This document shows positions 26,723 through 35,215 of a DNA stretch of 55,313 nt, piece after piece. Numbering within the stretch: the first letter of the stretch is position 1; each line of letters opens with the position of its first letter. The position numbers and the translations under genes were made by a program. Source of the DNA: an uncultured bacterium (GTDB taxonomy: Bacteria > Bacillota > Clostridia > Lachnospirales > Lachnospiraceae); the NCBI GenBank assembly GCA_945949875.1, contig CAMFGH010000006.1, forward strand, positions 1-55,313. Direction: 5' to 3'. The notes beneath the pieces are model-generated. The model made no database searches. It was given only the letters and a program-made list of their open reading frames with translations, and had not been told where the DNA came from.

Positions 26723-27247
26723 TCAAAACAATATAATGGTTATCAACAATCCGGTCATGATGCCCATGCACATGGTAACCTTATTTCTTTTCTCATCTTC
26801 CTGTGCTCTATCTGTTCTGATTTGTTCTAATTCTTCTTCCAGCATCTTTATTACTTTTCTCTGCATACCCACATCTTCATAACAAAGCTTTTCTCCCAGG
26901 AAACTTAATTCTTTCTTCATGTTTTCCGGCAGTTTTACATGTTTCAAATGAAGCTGCATTTCTCTTTTCCAGGTATCTCCCAATGTTTGTCCCTTGTTTT
27001 CTTCCATTTCTTCTGCTATTTTCAGAAAAAAATCTCGATTGCCGGCAGTGACTGAAGAATGTCGGCTGATTCGAAAACAGATTTCATGAATCGATGCTTT
27101 CTGAAATGCCATCTCATTTTCCATAATGGCAAGAATTCTCTGCCACTGGGCACAATTTATTAATTCCTGTTTTCTCTCCTGCACAATACTATATCCTACC
27201 CCTGTGCATCCAAGCAGAATAATGCACACGCCTGCCAGTTTCACCAT
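26723..27247 (-). CDS. spoIIIAB: Stage III sporulation protein AB
   Basis: The 174-residue product has membrane helices at both ends (about 5-20 and 155-173), with a helical domain between. Its fold resembles type II secretion GspF proteins. Motifs include RILAIMENEMAFQKASIHEI and LSFLGEKLCYEDVGMQRKVI. It overlaps spoIIIAA by seven bases. It is presumed to work with the SpoIIIAA ATPase in the mother cell. Confidence 0.93.
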   Translation of the reverse strand: MVKLAGVCIILLGCTGVGYSIVQERKQELINCAQWQRILAIMENEMAFQKASIHEICFRISRHSSVTAGNRDFFLKIAEEMEENKGQTLGDTWKREMQLHLKHVKLPENMKKELSFLGEKLCYEDVGMQRKVIKMLEEELEQIRTDRAQEDEKRNKVTMCMGIMTGLLITIILF

Positions 27248-28182
27248 ATTTTCACTCCTTCTGCATCATAAATCCCCTCTACGATGCATTTTCCGTCTTC
27301 TTTTTTCATATAGATGTATCTTTGGAACGCCCTTTTTTGATACAGTGGCTTTAAATAATCCTTTTTTTCAAGTTCCTCCTGGTTTTCTGCATGAATCGTA
27401 GCTATCATACTGCATCCACAGCATAATGCCTTTTGAACAGCCCTGATATCCTCTTCATCTCCCAATTCATCCACTGCGATCACTTCCGGAGCCATGGCTC
27501 TGATGAGCTGTATCATTCCGAGTGCCTTGGGACATCCGTCTAAAATGTCGGTACGTATTCCCAGATCATTCTGTGCTATCCCCATATAGCACCCTGCCAA
27601 CTCCGACCTTTCATCCACGACCCCTACAGTCTGTCCTCTTCCAAAAGAATTACCATCTGATATTTCCCGTATCATATCCCTGAGCATGGTTGTCTTACCA
27701 CACCCGGGCGGAGAAACAATCAGTGTATTGTATAATTTCCCATTCCGGTATATATAAGGTAAAACCGATTCAGATGCTCCCCTCACTTCATGGGAGATTC
27801 GAATATTCAGGTACCTGATATGTTTTATAGTTCTGATATGTAAATCATCTTCCAGAACCACCTGTCCTGCTACTCCTACACGGTGTCCACCGGCAACGGT
27901 TATATATCCCTGTCTGATTTCATCTTCGTATGCATATACAGAATAATTGCAGATATGTTGAAATATTTCCTCGGTATCCCTTTCTGATAAACACTTGGCT
28001 TCCTCTGCTTTTGTTGTATAATCACCATCTTCTTTCAGGAAATATTCTTTTCCATTTCGTATTACAATAACAGGTCTCCATGCACGTATTCGTATTTCCT
28101 GTATCTCTTTTCTGCTTTCCGCGACTTTCAGAAACAGGTATCGTAAGCTTCCCGGAAATAATTTGATTAGATCGTCGTACAT
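27241..28182 (-). CDS. spoIIIAA: Stage III sporulation protein AA (ATPase)
   Basis: SpoIIIAA is a secretion-type ATPase needed for the feeding channel. The 313-residue product shows Walker A VSPPGCGKTTML, Walker B VIAVDELGDEEDIRAV and GGHRVGVAGQ. The ATG at 28182 gives MYDDLIKLFPGSLRYLF, with AGGA nine bases upstream. The longer frame to 28281 would run into the palindromic repeat and is rejected. It is the first gene of the spoIIIA operon. Confidence 0.95.
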   Translation of the reverse strand: MYDDLIKLFPGSLRYLFLKVAESRKEIQEIRIRAWRPVIVIRNGKEYFLKEDGDYTTKAEEAKCLSERDTEEIFQHICNYSVYAYEDEIRQGYITVAGGHRVGVAGQVVLEDDLHIRTIKHIRYLNIRISHEVRGASESVLPYIYRNGKLYNTLIVSPPGCGKTTMLRDMIREISDGNSFGRGQTVGVVDERSELAGCYMGIAQNDLGIRTDILDGCPKALGMIQLIRAMAPEVIAVDELGDEEDIRAVQKALCCGCSMIATIHAENQEELEKKDYLKPLYQKRAFQRYIYMKKEDGKCIVEGIYDAEGVKIW

Positions 28183-28199
28183 TGTTTTCTTGTCCTTTC

Positions 28200-28230
28200 T
28201 AGAACAATATATGAATACGAATATATTTTC
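28200..28230 (-). promoter_or_regulatory. Weak candidate sigma-E promoter of spoIIIA
   Basis: On the minus strand CATATATT resembles the sigma-E -10 (CATACAHT), with TCATGAA 14 bases upstream as a poor -35. spoIIIA is known to be sigma-E dependent in Bacillus. The candidate overlaps the outer end of the palindromic element, so the element may supply or disturb the promoter. Confidence 0.3.
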
Positions 28231-28578
28231 ATGACAAAAAAGTGGATCTCTCCATTTTTGAAGATTGCGCACCGGGCCCAAGGGGGCTTTTAAAATCTTG
28301 CAAAATATATCCCAGGAGCTACTTTATCAGTAGTATGTTTTTCCACGGATGAACAGTGGGAGCGGCGTGTCACTTTTCATACAGACACTGGGGAAAAAGG
28401 ACACGCCTTCTCCCGGTGTACAGCTTTGGAAAAATATACTTTATCGTAAATAAAGAAGTTCCTGGGATATAAAATATTTTGCCGATTTTAAAAACCCCCT
28501 TGGGCCAGGTGCGCAAAATCTCCAAAAAAGAAGCTGCCACTTCACGAAAATATATTCGTAAAAATGACAGCCCCTTAA
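28208..28578. repeat. Long imperfect palindromic intergenic element (about 370 bp)
   Basis: The left arm (about 28212-28365) and right arm (about 28400-28572) are reverse complements along almost their whole length. Matching blocks include GGCCCAAGGGGG (28275-28286) against CCCCCTTGGGCC (28495-28506), ATATATCCCAGGA against TCCTGGGATAT, and GGCGTGTC against GACACGCC near the centre. The loop is about 28 bases. It separates pnp from spoIIIAA. No open frame of note occurs in it. A half copy lies at 92-284. It resembles a non-autonomous palindromic repeat, or a large structured RNA at the pnp 3' end. Confidence 0.88.
28524..28572 (-). terminator. Terminator of pnp
   Basis: On the minus strand GGCTGTCATTTTTACGAA pairs with TTCGTGAAGTGGCAGC (some G-U pairs, loop TATATT), followed by TTCTTTTTT. 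It starts 38 bases after the pnp stop and is the outer end of the palindromic element. A similar hairpin ends the liv operon. Confidence 0.75.
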
Positions 28579-28609
28579 AGAACTATAAAACAATACTATT
28601 TTATTATAA

Positions 28610-30700
28610 TTATCTCTGACTTACATCTTTCATGGAGAAACTGATTCTGCCCATCTTATCTTTTCCAAGGCAGACAACTGTTACTTTGTCTCCCAGTGTC
28701 AGTACATCTTCTACATGGTTGATTCTTTCTTTAGCAATCTTGGAAATATGAACCATACCCTCTTTGCCTGGTGCAAATTCGATAAAGGCACCAAATTCTT
28801 TGATGCTTACAACAGTTCCTTTAAAGATCTGTCCTTCTTCAAAATCCGTTGTAATGATCTTAACCATCTCAACTGCTTTATCCATCATCTCTTTGTCTGT
28901 ACCGCAGATGGAAACCATTCCATCATCTGTGATATCAATCTTAACACCGGTACGGGCAATGATCTCATTGATGGTCTTACCTCTCTGACCAACTACGTCA
29001 CCGATTCTCTCCGGATCGATCTGGATAGAAATGATCTTCGGAGCATATTTACCTACTTCCGGTCTTGGAGCAGCAATAGCCGGTTTCATACAGGTATCCA
29101 TGATAAAGAGTCTTGCTTCACGACATCTTTCGATAGCACCTTCTACAATAGGTCTTGTAAGACCGTGGATCTTGATATCCATCTGAATCGCTGTAATACC
29201 TTCTGTTGTACCTGTTACCTTAAAGTCCATATCTCCAAAGAAGTCTTCCAGCCCCTGGATATCTGTAAGAAGTACAAAATCATCATCGGTATCGCCTGTT
29301 ACCAGACCGCAGGAAATACCTGCAACCATTTTCTTAATCGGAACACCTGCAGCCATAAGGGACATACAGGATGCACAGGTAGAAGCCATGGATGTGGAAC
29401 CATTGGATTCAAAGGTTTCCGATACCGTACGAATTGCATATGGGAATTCATCTGTGGATGGAAGTACCGGAATCAGAGCTCTTTCAGCCAGAGCACCATG
29501 TCCGATTTCTCTACGTCCCGGACCACGGCTAACCTTTGTTTCACCTACAGAATATGCAGGGAAGTTATAATGATGAATATATCTCTTTTCGGTCACATTT
29601 GGATCAAGACCGTCTACTTTCTGTGCTTCGGATAAAGGAGCCAGAGTTGTTACGTTACAAATCTGGGTTTGTCCACGAGTAAACATTGCAGAACCATGTA
29701 CTCTTGGAATAATATCAACTTCTGCAGCCAGAGGTCTGATCTGTGTAAGCTCACGTCCATCAGGTCTCTTGTGATCTTTTAAGATCATCTTACGAACAGT
29801 CTTTTTCTGATACTGATAAATTGCTTCGCCTAAAATGGCCAGCCACTCTTCATTATCAGCAAATGCTTCTTCTAATTTAGCTGTGATCTGTCTGATATTT
29901 TCTTCACGAACCTGTTTTTCATCGGTAAATACAGCTTCTTCCATTTCAGCCGGAGGAACGATTTCTTTCATCTTCTCAAATAATTCTTCCGGAATAGCGC
30001 AGCTTTCATAAGCATGTTTTGGTTTACCACATTCAGCCACAATCTTGTTGATAAATTCTATGATTGTCTGGTTGATATCATGTGCTTTATAGATTGCTTC
30101 CAGCATTTTTGCTTCCGGAATTTCATTAGCACCGGCTTCGATCATGATAACTTTCTGTGCGGTAGAAGCTACAGTCATCTTCAGATCACCATTATCCCAC
30201 TGTTCCTGGCTTGGGTTAACGATCAGTTCTCCGTCAACCATACCCATCTGTGTCATGGCACATGGTCCATCAAACGGGATGTCTGAAATACATGTTGCAA
30301 TAGCTGTACCAAGCATGGCAACCAGTTCCGGACGACACTCCGGATCAACAGCCATTACCATATTATTCAAAGTAACATCATTTCTGTAGTCCTTTGGGAA
30401 TAAAGGACGCATAGGTCTGTCAATTACACGACTTGTCAGAACCGCATTTTCAGATGCCTTTCCTTCTCTCTTATTAAAACCACCAGGGATTTTACCAACT
30501 GCATAGAATTTTTCTTCATATTCTACACTACATGGGAAGAAATCGATACCATCACGTGGTTTTTCAGATGCGGTAGCAGTAGATAAAACAGTTGTATCAC
30601 CATACTGCATAAATGCGCAACCATTAGCCTGTTTGCCGACTCTGCCGATATCTACTTTTAAAGTACGTCCGGCAAGTTCCATTGTAAATGTCTTATACAT
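28610..30700 (-). CDS. pnp: Polyribonucleotide nucleotidyltransferase (PNPase)
   Basis: PNPase degrades RNA 3' to 5' with phosphate and is a core enzyme of mRNA turnover. The 696-residue product has two RNase PH domains (GRVGKQANGCAFMQYGDTTVL near the N terminus; FTRGQTQICNVTTLAP and SNGSTSMASTCASCMSLMAAGVPI in the second), a KH domain (IGDVVGQRGKTINEI) and a C-terminal S1 domain (GTVVSIKEFGAFIEF). GGAGG precedes the ATG. It follows rpsO as in most bacteria. Confidence 0.97.
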   Translation of the reverse strand: MYKTFTMELAGRTLKVDIGRVGKQANGCAFMQYGDTTVLSTATASEKPRDGIDFFPCSVEYEEKFYAVGKIPGGFNKREGKASENAVLTSRVIDRPMRPLFPKDYRNDVTLNNMVMAVDPECRPELVAMLGTAIATCISDIPFDGPCAMTQMGMVDGELIVNPSQEQWDNGDLKMTVASTAQKVIMIEAGANEIPEAKMLEAIYKAHDINQTIIEFINKIVAECGKPKHAYESCAIPEELFEKMKEIVPPAEMEEAVFTDEKQVREENIRQITAKLEEAFADNEEWLAILGEAIYQYQKKTVRKMILKDHKRPDGRELTQIRPLAAEVDIIPRVHGSAMFTRGQTQICNVTTLAPLSEAQKVDGLDPNVTEKRYIHHYNFPAYSVGETKVSRGPGRREIGHGALAERALIPVLPSTDEFPYAIRTVSETFESNGSTSMASTCASCMSLMAAGVPIKKMVAGISCGLVTGDTDDDFVLLTDIQGLEDFFGDMDFKVTGTTEGITAIQMDIKIHGLTRPIVEGAIERCREARLFIMDTCMKPAIAAPRPEVGKYAPKIISIQIDPERIGDVVGQRGKTINEIIARTGVKIDITDDGMVSICGTDKEMMDKAVEMVKIITTDFEEGQIFKGTVVSIKEFGAFIEFAPGKEGMVHISKIAKERINHVEDVLTLGDKVTVVCLGKDKMGRISFSMKDVSQR

Positions 30701-30717
30701 TCTTTTACCTCCATTTT

Positions 30718-30755
30718 CTTCTGCGTATGATTTATTTTGTACCTATAGGCAGAAG
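30718..30755 (-). promoter_or_regulatory. Possible stem-loop in the pnp leader
   Basis: The arms CTTCTGC and GCAGAAG (7 bp) enclose 24 bases just upstream of the pnp ribosome binding site. In E. coli a leader stem is used for pnp autocontrol through RNase III. Whether this short stem acts likewise is unknown. The rest of the 30756-30868 spacer is AT-rich with no clear element. Confidence 0.3.
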
Positions 30756-30868
30756 ATGCCGAAACTACAGAAAAAAACACTTAAAAAGCTTTCCGTTTTT
30801 GAAACTTTTTGCTGCATACATCATAAATATTTTTTTCTGTGGTCTCGGAAATAATCTTCTACCTAATG

Positions 30869-30905
30869 AAAAAGGCGAACACTAAACTCCAACTCCGTGT
30901 TCGCC
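30869..30905 (-). terminator. Terminator after rpsO
   Basis: A perfect 9-bp stem (GGCGAACAC/GTGTTCGCC, 30897-30905 and 30874-30882) with a 14-base loop is followed by TTTTTC on the minus strand. It lies 28 bases after the rpsO stop, so rpsO and pnp are at least partly separate units. Confidence 0.82.
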
Positions 30906-30933
30906 ATAATCATCTTTCCAGCGAAAGTAAATA

Positions 30934-31200
30934 TTACTTTCTTAAACCTAATCTTTCGATCAGTGCACGATATCTTTCAATATCTGTTTTCTTTAAATAT
31001 GCAAGTAAACCACGTCTCTGACCAACCATTTTCAGAAGACCTCTTCTGGAATGATGATCCTTCTGGTTTGTTTTCAGATGCTCTGTAAGCTCCTGGATTC
31101 TGGCTGTCAGGATAGCTACCTGTACTTCCGGTGAACCTGTATCTCCAGGTGTTCTTGCATACTCATTGATGATTGCTGTTTTCTTTTCTTTTGAAATCAT
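30934..31200 (-). CDS. rpsO: 30S ribosomal protein S15
   Basis: S15 binds the central domain of 16S rRNA early in 30S assembly. From the ATG at 31200 it has 88 residues, the normal size; GGAGG is eight bases upstream, whereas the ATG two codons earlier is only two bases from it. Conserved segments are [38 protein letters not shown] and the C-terminal ERLGLRK. Confidence 0.97.
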   Translation of the reverse strand: MISKEKKTAIINEYARTPGDTGSPEVQVAILTARIQELTEHLKTNQKDHHSRRGLLKMVGQRRGLLAYLKKTDIERYRALIERLGLRK

Positions 31201-31286
31201 TGTCATTTCCTCCTTAATTATTATAATCGCCTGACACTAAGGATAGGTCGGAGTATCCCATTCCTGAGCATCGGCTAAACTCGCAC
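31201..31286 (-). promoter_or_regulatory. Structured rpsO leader (candidate S15 control RNA)
   Basis: The 85-base leader between the promoter and rpsO contains small complementary segments (GGATA with TATCC around CTCCGACC). S15 represses its own synthesis by binding its leader in several bacterial groups, with different structures. The match to a known S15 leader class was not established here. Confidence 0.35.
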
Positions 31287-31292
31287 CATGAT

Positions 31293-31321
31293 ATTGTATC
31301 ATATCATTTTTGTTATGTAAA
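31293..31321 (-). promoter_or_regulatory. rpsO promoter
   Basis: TTTACA (31316-31321) and TACAAT (31293-31298) are 17 bases apart, with TG one base before the -10. This is a strong vegetative-type promoter that would start transcription about 85 bases before rpsO. Confidence 0.7.
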
Positions 31322-31409
31322 TACATTTTTCTCTATTTCATCCAAATCAGTATTTACAACATTCACATTCATCAGAATGGATTTCTAATCTCTCTTTCAG
31401 AAATCATAT

Positions 31410-32465
31410 TTAATCGTACTGGATGATTCGAACCACCTTAACCGGTGTTCTGTAATATGCACTGTTTATCTTAATACCGGTTTTGGGAGAACTTGCATGA
31501 ACTACCTGTCCGCCACCAATATAGAGTGCCACATGGTTAATCCGTCCACTGCTGCTTCCATAGAAGAACAGATCTCCCGGCTTTGCTTCCGAAGCACTGA
31601 TTTTTGTTCCCATACCTGCCTGTGCACTGGATGAATGTGGCAATGAAATACCAAAGTTCTGGAAGACTCTCATGGTAAATCCGGAACAATCCGTACCGTT
31701 TGTCAGAGAACTTCCACCATATACATAACGGTTTCCAACATATTGTTTTGCAAACTCACAAATGCTGACACGTATATCGGAAACACCTTCCCCATACAAA
31801 AGCTCGGTCATGGTTACTGCTGTATCCAGGGCTTCTTCCACGGTTACATAGTCACCGGACACATAAACTGTTTCGTCATCCAGCAGTACTTCCACCCATC
31901 CGCTTTCCAGAGTATCCACATATTCCAGCTTCTCTCCCTGGGCAACTGTTGTATATACTTCGGCATCCAGATTGGGTTCCAAACGAACCTTCAAGGCATC
32001 TGCATCCACTTTTGCATAAACCGAAATCAGTTCCCGTGCTTTGGAAAGTGCTTCTATACCGGTAAAAAGAAATTCTGTTTTCACATATCCCTCTACATTT
32101 CCGGATGTTATCTGTGACCACTCCCCCTCCTGGGAAAGGATCTCGCAGGCAGCATTTCTGGGTAATTTTCCCACCAGCTTAGCAGTTTCCGACGCAGTCG
32201 CCCGAATATTTAAATTATTTTCTACATTTGCAATACCCAGATTCTGGTATCCATATCGGGAAGTATCCATTTCACTGGCTTCCTGAAGATATTCTTCCTG
32301 CGTCAGGTTACCTCTCAGAATACTTTCCATTCCAATTGCTTCCGGAATCACTTCGGTTCTTAAAATCATCCCCTGCCCGGCTGCCTCACCTTTCAGTGTA
32401 CAAAACACAGCTACCAAAAGGCCGATCACCAAAGTTATCCAGACTTTTTTTCTTTGTATCTTCAT
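31410..32465 (-). CDS. Secreted SH3-domain NlpC/P60 peptidoglycan hydrolase
   Basis: The 351-residue product has a signal peptide (about 1-30, ending near GEAAG), one or two SH3b domains (about 70-125 and 150-205) and a C-terminal NlpC/P60 domain. The catalytic Cys is in GTDCSGFTMRVFQ, the His in GRINHVALYIGGGQVVHAS. Such enzymes cut stem peptides of the cell wall (usually D-Glu to diamino acid). It follows the Na/Pi cotransporter gene by 14 bases. The spacer to rpsO has no convincing terminator, only a short GATTTCT/AGAAATC repeat. Confidence 0.92.
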   Translation of the reverse strand: MKIQRKKVWITLVIGLLVAVFCTLKGEAAGQGMILRTEVIPEAIGMESILRGNLTQEEYLQEASEMDTSRYGYQNLGIANVENNLNIRATASETAKLVGKLPRNAACEILSQEGEWSQITSGNVEGYVKTEFLFTGIEALSKARELISVYAKVDADALKVRLEPNLDAEVYTTVAQGEKLEYVDTLESGWVEVLLDDETVYVSGDYVTVEEALDTAVTMTELLYGEGVSDIRVSICEFAKQYVGNRYVYGGSSLTNGTDCSGFTMRVFQNFGISLPHSSSAQAGMGTKISASEAKPGDLFFYGSSSGRINHVALYIGGGQVVHASSPKTGIKINSAYYRTPVKVVRIIQYD

Positions 32466-32479
32466 ATAAATTTTCCAGC

Positions 32480-34120
32480 TTATTCGCCGGCTTCCTCACT
32501 GTTATAAATGGAGAATGCAATATTCGTTGCATGATCTGCAACTCTTTCCAGGCCCGAAACTATATCAGAGAACAGCATACCTGCTGCCGGTGTACATTCG
32601 TTTCTTGTAAGCCTGTCCACATGGTTCTGCTGCAATTCTCTTTCTTTTTCGTCAATTTTATTTTCAAGTTCCTGAATATCTTTCAAATGCTCTACGGTTC
32701 CATGGGCAAACATATCCACAGAATAATGAATAATGGTATTTACCATATCAAGCATTTCACCCAGCTCTTTTTGGGCCACTTTACTGATACTGATATTTTC
32801 TTCTTTTCTCTTTGCTGCATTATCTGCTACGTTTTCGGCATGGTCACCAATACGTTCAATATCATTAACAACATGGAAAAGTCCGCCGATGCTCTTTAAG
32901 TCTTCGATAGGGAGTGTGGTCTGGTTTACCTTTACCAGGTAATCCGTAATGGCATGGTTCAAGAAATTGATATTCTCTTCCACTTCATAGACCTCATCTA
33001 TGTCTTCCTGATCCAGAGTAATCAAAGCGTTCATTGCTCTATTTAAGTTTTCACTGGCCAGGGAAGCCATACGATCAATTTCCTTGATGATTTCAACAAC
33101 AGCTGTTGCAGGGTTCAGCACCACTTTATCACCAATGTATTTAAGCTGCATATTTTCTCTGTAACCAATTTTCCTATCTTCACCAGGTACGAGGAGATAA
33201 GTCAGTTTTACAATAGGTCCAATAAATGGTGTCAGCATAATTACCTGTGCAATCTTAAATGTCATATGTGCATAAGCAACAATACGTCCAGGGTTGTCAC
33301 CAGCCATGCCTACAAACATTGCAAGCACCTGATCCATAGCAAATACCAGAATAAAGTATGTTATGACAGTACCGAGTATGTTAAACAGCAAATGGATCAT
33401 AGCTGCACGCTTTGCATCTTTCTTACCAGTTAAACCTGCAAGCAACGCTGAAGTACATGCACCAATGTTACATCCAAGTGTAATATACATACATATGTCT
33501 AATCCTAAAAGGCCCTGATTGGCCATAAGAACCATGATACTGACAGTTACAGAAGAACTTTGAATAATTGCTGTTAGAACAAGACCTAATAAAATAGCTA
33601 AGAATGGATTGGTCAAGGACTCAAACATACTCAATATGAACGGAGATTCTTTCATACCAGACATAGCACTTGACATGCTGCTAAGTCCCATAAACAAAAT
33701 ACCAAAACCTACAATAATTTCACCAAATTTTTTCAGATTTTGATTTTTGCAGAACATCACAGTGATTACACCTGCAAGTAAAATAACTGGTGCAATTCGT
33801 TCCAATTTAAAGGAAACCAAAAGAGCGGTCACTGTAGTACCAATGTTGGCACCAAAAATAACGCCTGCAGCCTGAGTCAGAGTCATGAGCCCAGAGTTCA
33901 CAAAACTGACTACCATAACGGTACATGCTGAAGAAGACTGAATAATCGCCGTAAACAAAAGACCTACTAAAATACCTGTAAATCTATTGGTTGTAAAAAT
34001 TTCCAGAATTCTTCTTAATTTAGCGCCTGCTACTCTTTCTATGCTGTCACTCATAACACGCATACCGTATAAGAATAGTCCAAGACCGCCTGCCATGGAT
34101 AAGATTACTGTAAGGTTCAT
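32480..34120 (-). CDS. Na+/phosphate cotransporter with PhoU-like domain
   Basis: The 546-residue membrane protein belongs to the NptA/PNaS family. Two repeated QSSSA-type motifs occur (AIIQSSSACTVMVVSF and AIIQSSSVTVSIMVL), together with GANIGTTVTALL and GCNIGACTSALL. About nine membrane helices precede a C-terminal helical PhoU-like domain (from about 345) with NDIERIGDHAENVADNA. It probably takes up phosphate with sodium and may sense phosphate status through the PhoU part. Confidence 0.93.
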   Translation of the reverse strand: MNLTVILSMAGGLGLFLYGMRVMSDSIERVAGAKLRRILEIFTTNRFTGILVGLLFTAIIQSSSACTVMVVSFVNSGLMTLTQAAGVIFGANIGTTVTALLVSFKLERIAPVILLAGVITVMFCKNQNLKKFGEIIVGFGILFMGLSSMSSAMSGMKESPFILSMFESLTNPFLAILLGLVLTAIIQSSSVTVSIMVLMANQGLLGLDICMYITLGCNIGACTSALLAGLTGKKDAKRAAMIHLLFNILGTVITYFILVFAMDQVLAMFVGMAGDNPGRIVAYAHMTFKIAQVIMLTPFIGPIVKLTYLLVPGEDRKIGYRENMQLKYIGDKVVLNPATAVVEIIKEIDRMASLASENLNRAMNALITLDQEDIDEVYEVEENINFLNHAITDYLVKVNQTTLPIEDLKSIGGLFHVVNDIERIGDHAENVADNAAKRKEENISISKVAQKELGEMLDMVNTIIHYSVDMFAHGTVEHLKDIQELENKIDEKERELQQNHVDRLTRNECTPAAGMLFSDIVSGLERVADHATNIAFSIYNSEEAGE

Positions 34121-34214
34121 TCTTTTTGCCCCTTTGTTCTGCTTTTCTGTCTGTATTATGTTTTTACCGCATGCCTATTGTTTCACCAAATCAGCCTATT
34201 ATATTATAGCGTTT

Positions 34215-35153
34215 CTAATTCTTTCTTTCAACAGAAAAAAAGTAATATCTCCCCTCTGCTATATCAGCTGCCATTTGCTGCTTCAATTCTTCCACACTGT
34301 GAAATTTCATTTCCGGGCGCTTGAAAGCAAATAACCGGACTGTTATTTGCTGACCGTATATATCCTGAGCAAAATCATACAGAAAGCTTTCCACTCCCAG
34401 GACTCTTTCCTCATTTACCGTTGGTTTATATCCAATATTGGTGATGCTTTTGTAGATTTTTTCCTCATATTGTACTTCTGAAAAATATACCCCGTTGGGT
34501 GGCAGAAGTTTTTCTTCTTTCGGTATAAGATTCACCGTCGGCATTCCGATGGTTCTGCCAAATTTTTTTCCATGTTTTACCACTCCGGTCAGAAAATATG
34601 GTTCTCCTAAAAGATCCTGCACCCGCTGCATATTTCCCAGACGTATTTCATCTCTTACCAGGGTGGAACTGATTTCCGTTCCATCTGTAGTTTTCACTTT
34701 ATCAATAATATTCAACTCATACCCATAGACCGAAGACAGCTTTTGCAGCAGTACCATATCCCCTTTCCCCCGGTCTCCAAAGGACACATCCACTCCGGCA
34801 GCAATATAGGACGCCTGCATTTTTTCGCAGAGAATCTCTTTTACAAACTGTTCCGGCGGCATGGCTGCTGTCTCAAAGGTCATGGGAAATTCGATCAGCA
34901 CATCGATTCCCATCTGTTCAAAATAACTTCTTTTTTCCTCTCTGGTCGTCAGTTCCATTTCCTGCTTTCCGGAAAACAGCGTATAAGGAGAAGGGTCAAA
35001 AGTGAAAACCACTGCACACTTTCCTCTCTTTTTCTGCTCCAGAATCTGTTCCAGCAGGCATTTATGTCCCCGATGTATTCCATCGAATTTACCAATTGCC
35101 ACTGCGGATGGGATATTTAATTGAAAATTCAGCGTCTGTTCTATAATCTGCAT
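34215..35153 (-). CDS. ribF: Bifunctional riboflavin kinase / FAD synthetase
   Basis: RibF makes FMN and FAD from riboflavin. From the ATG at 35153 it has 312 residues; GAGGAAG lies upstream and the N terminus MQIIEQ...SAVAIGKFDGIHRGHK is family-typical. The N-terminal adenylyltransferase domain has GKFDGIHRGHK and the ISSTLVRDEIRLG motif. The C-terminal kinase domain has GRTIGMPTVNLIP and PNGVYF. It ends the rimP-nusA translation operon, as in other Firmicutes. Confidence 0.95.
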   Translation of the reverse strand: MQIIEQTLNFQLNIPSAVAIGKFDGIHRGHKCLLEQILEQKKRGKCAVVFTFDPSPYTLFSGKQEMELTTREEKRSYFEQMGIDVLIEFPMTFETAAMPPEQFVKEILCEKMQASYIAAGVDVSFGDRGKGDMVLLQKLSSVYGYELNIIDKVKTTDGTEISSTLVRDEIRLGNMQRVQDLLGEPYFLTGVVKHGKKFGRTIGMPTVNLIPKEEKLLPPNGVYFSEVQYEEKIYKSITNIGYKPTVNEERVLGVESFLYDFAQDIYGQQITVRLFAFKRPEMKFHSVEELKQQMAADIAEGRYYFFSVERKN

Positions 35154-35215
35154 CCGAACTTCTTCCTCATCTTTTTTCCGGCCATCCCGAAGGTTTTTCT
35201 CTGCCTGTCTTTCTT

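Noticed and set aside
27241-28281. Longer spoIIIAA starting at 28281
   Set aside because: The extra 33 residues run through the palindromic repeat and have no family match; the ATG at 28182 has a ribosome binding site and gives the normal N terminus.
28715-29635. A 306-codon open frame on the plus strand opposite pnp
   Set aside because: It is antisense to a highly conserved gene, Cys/Asn/Phe-rich in a way typical of antisense frames, and has no ribosome binding site.
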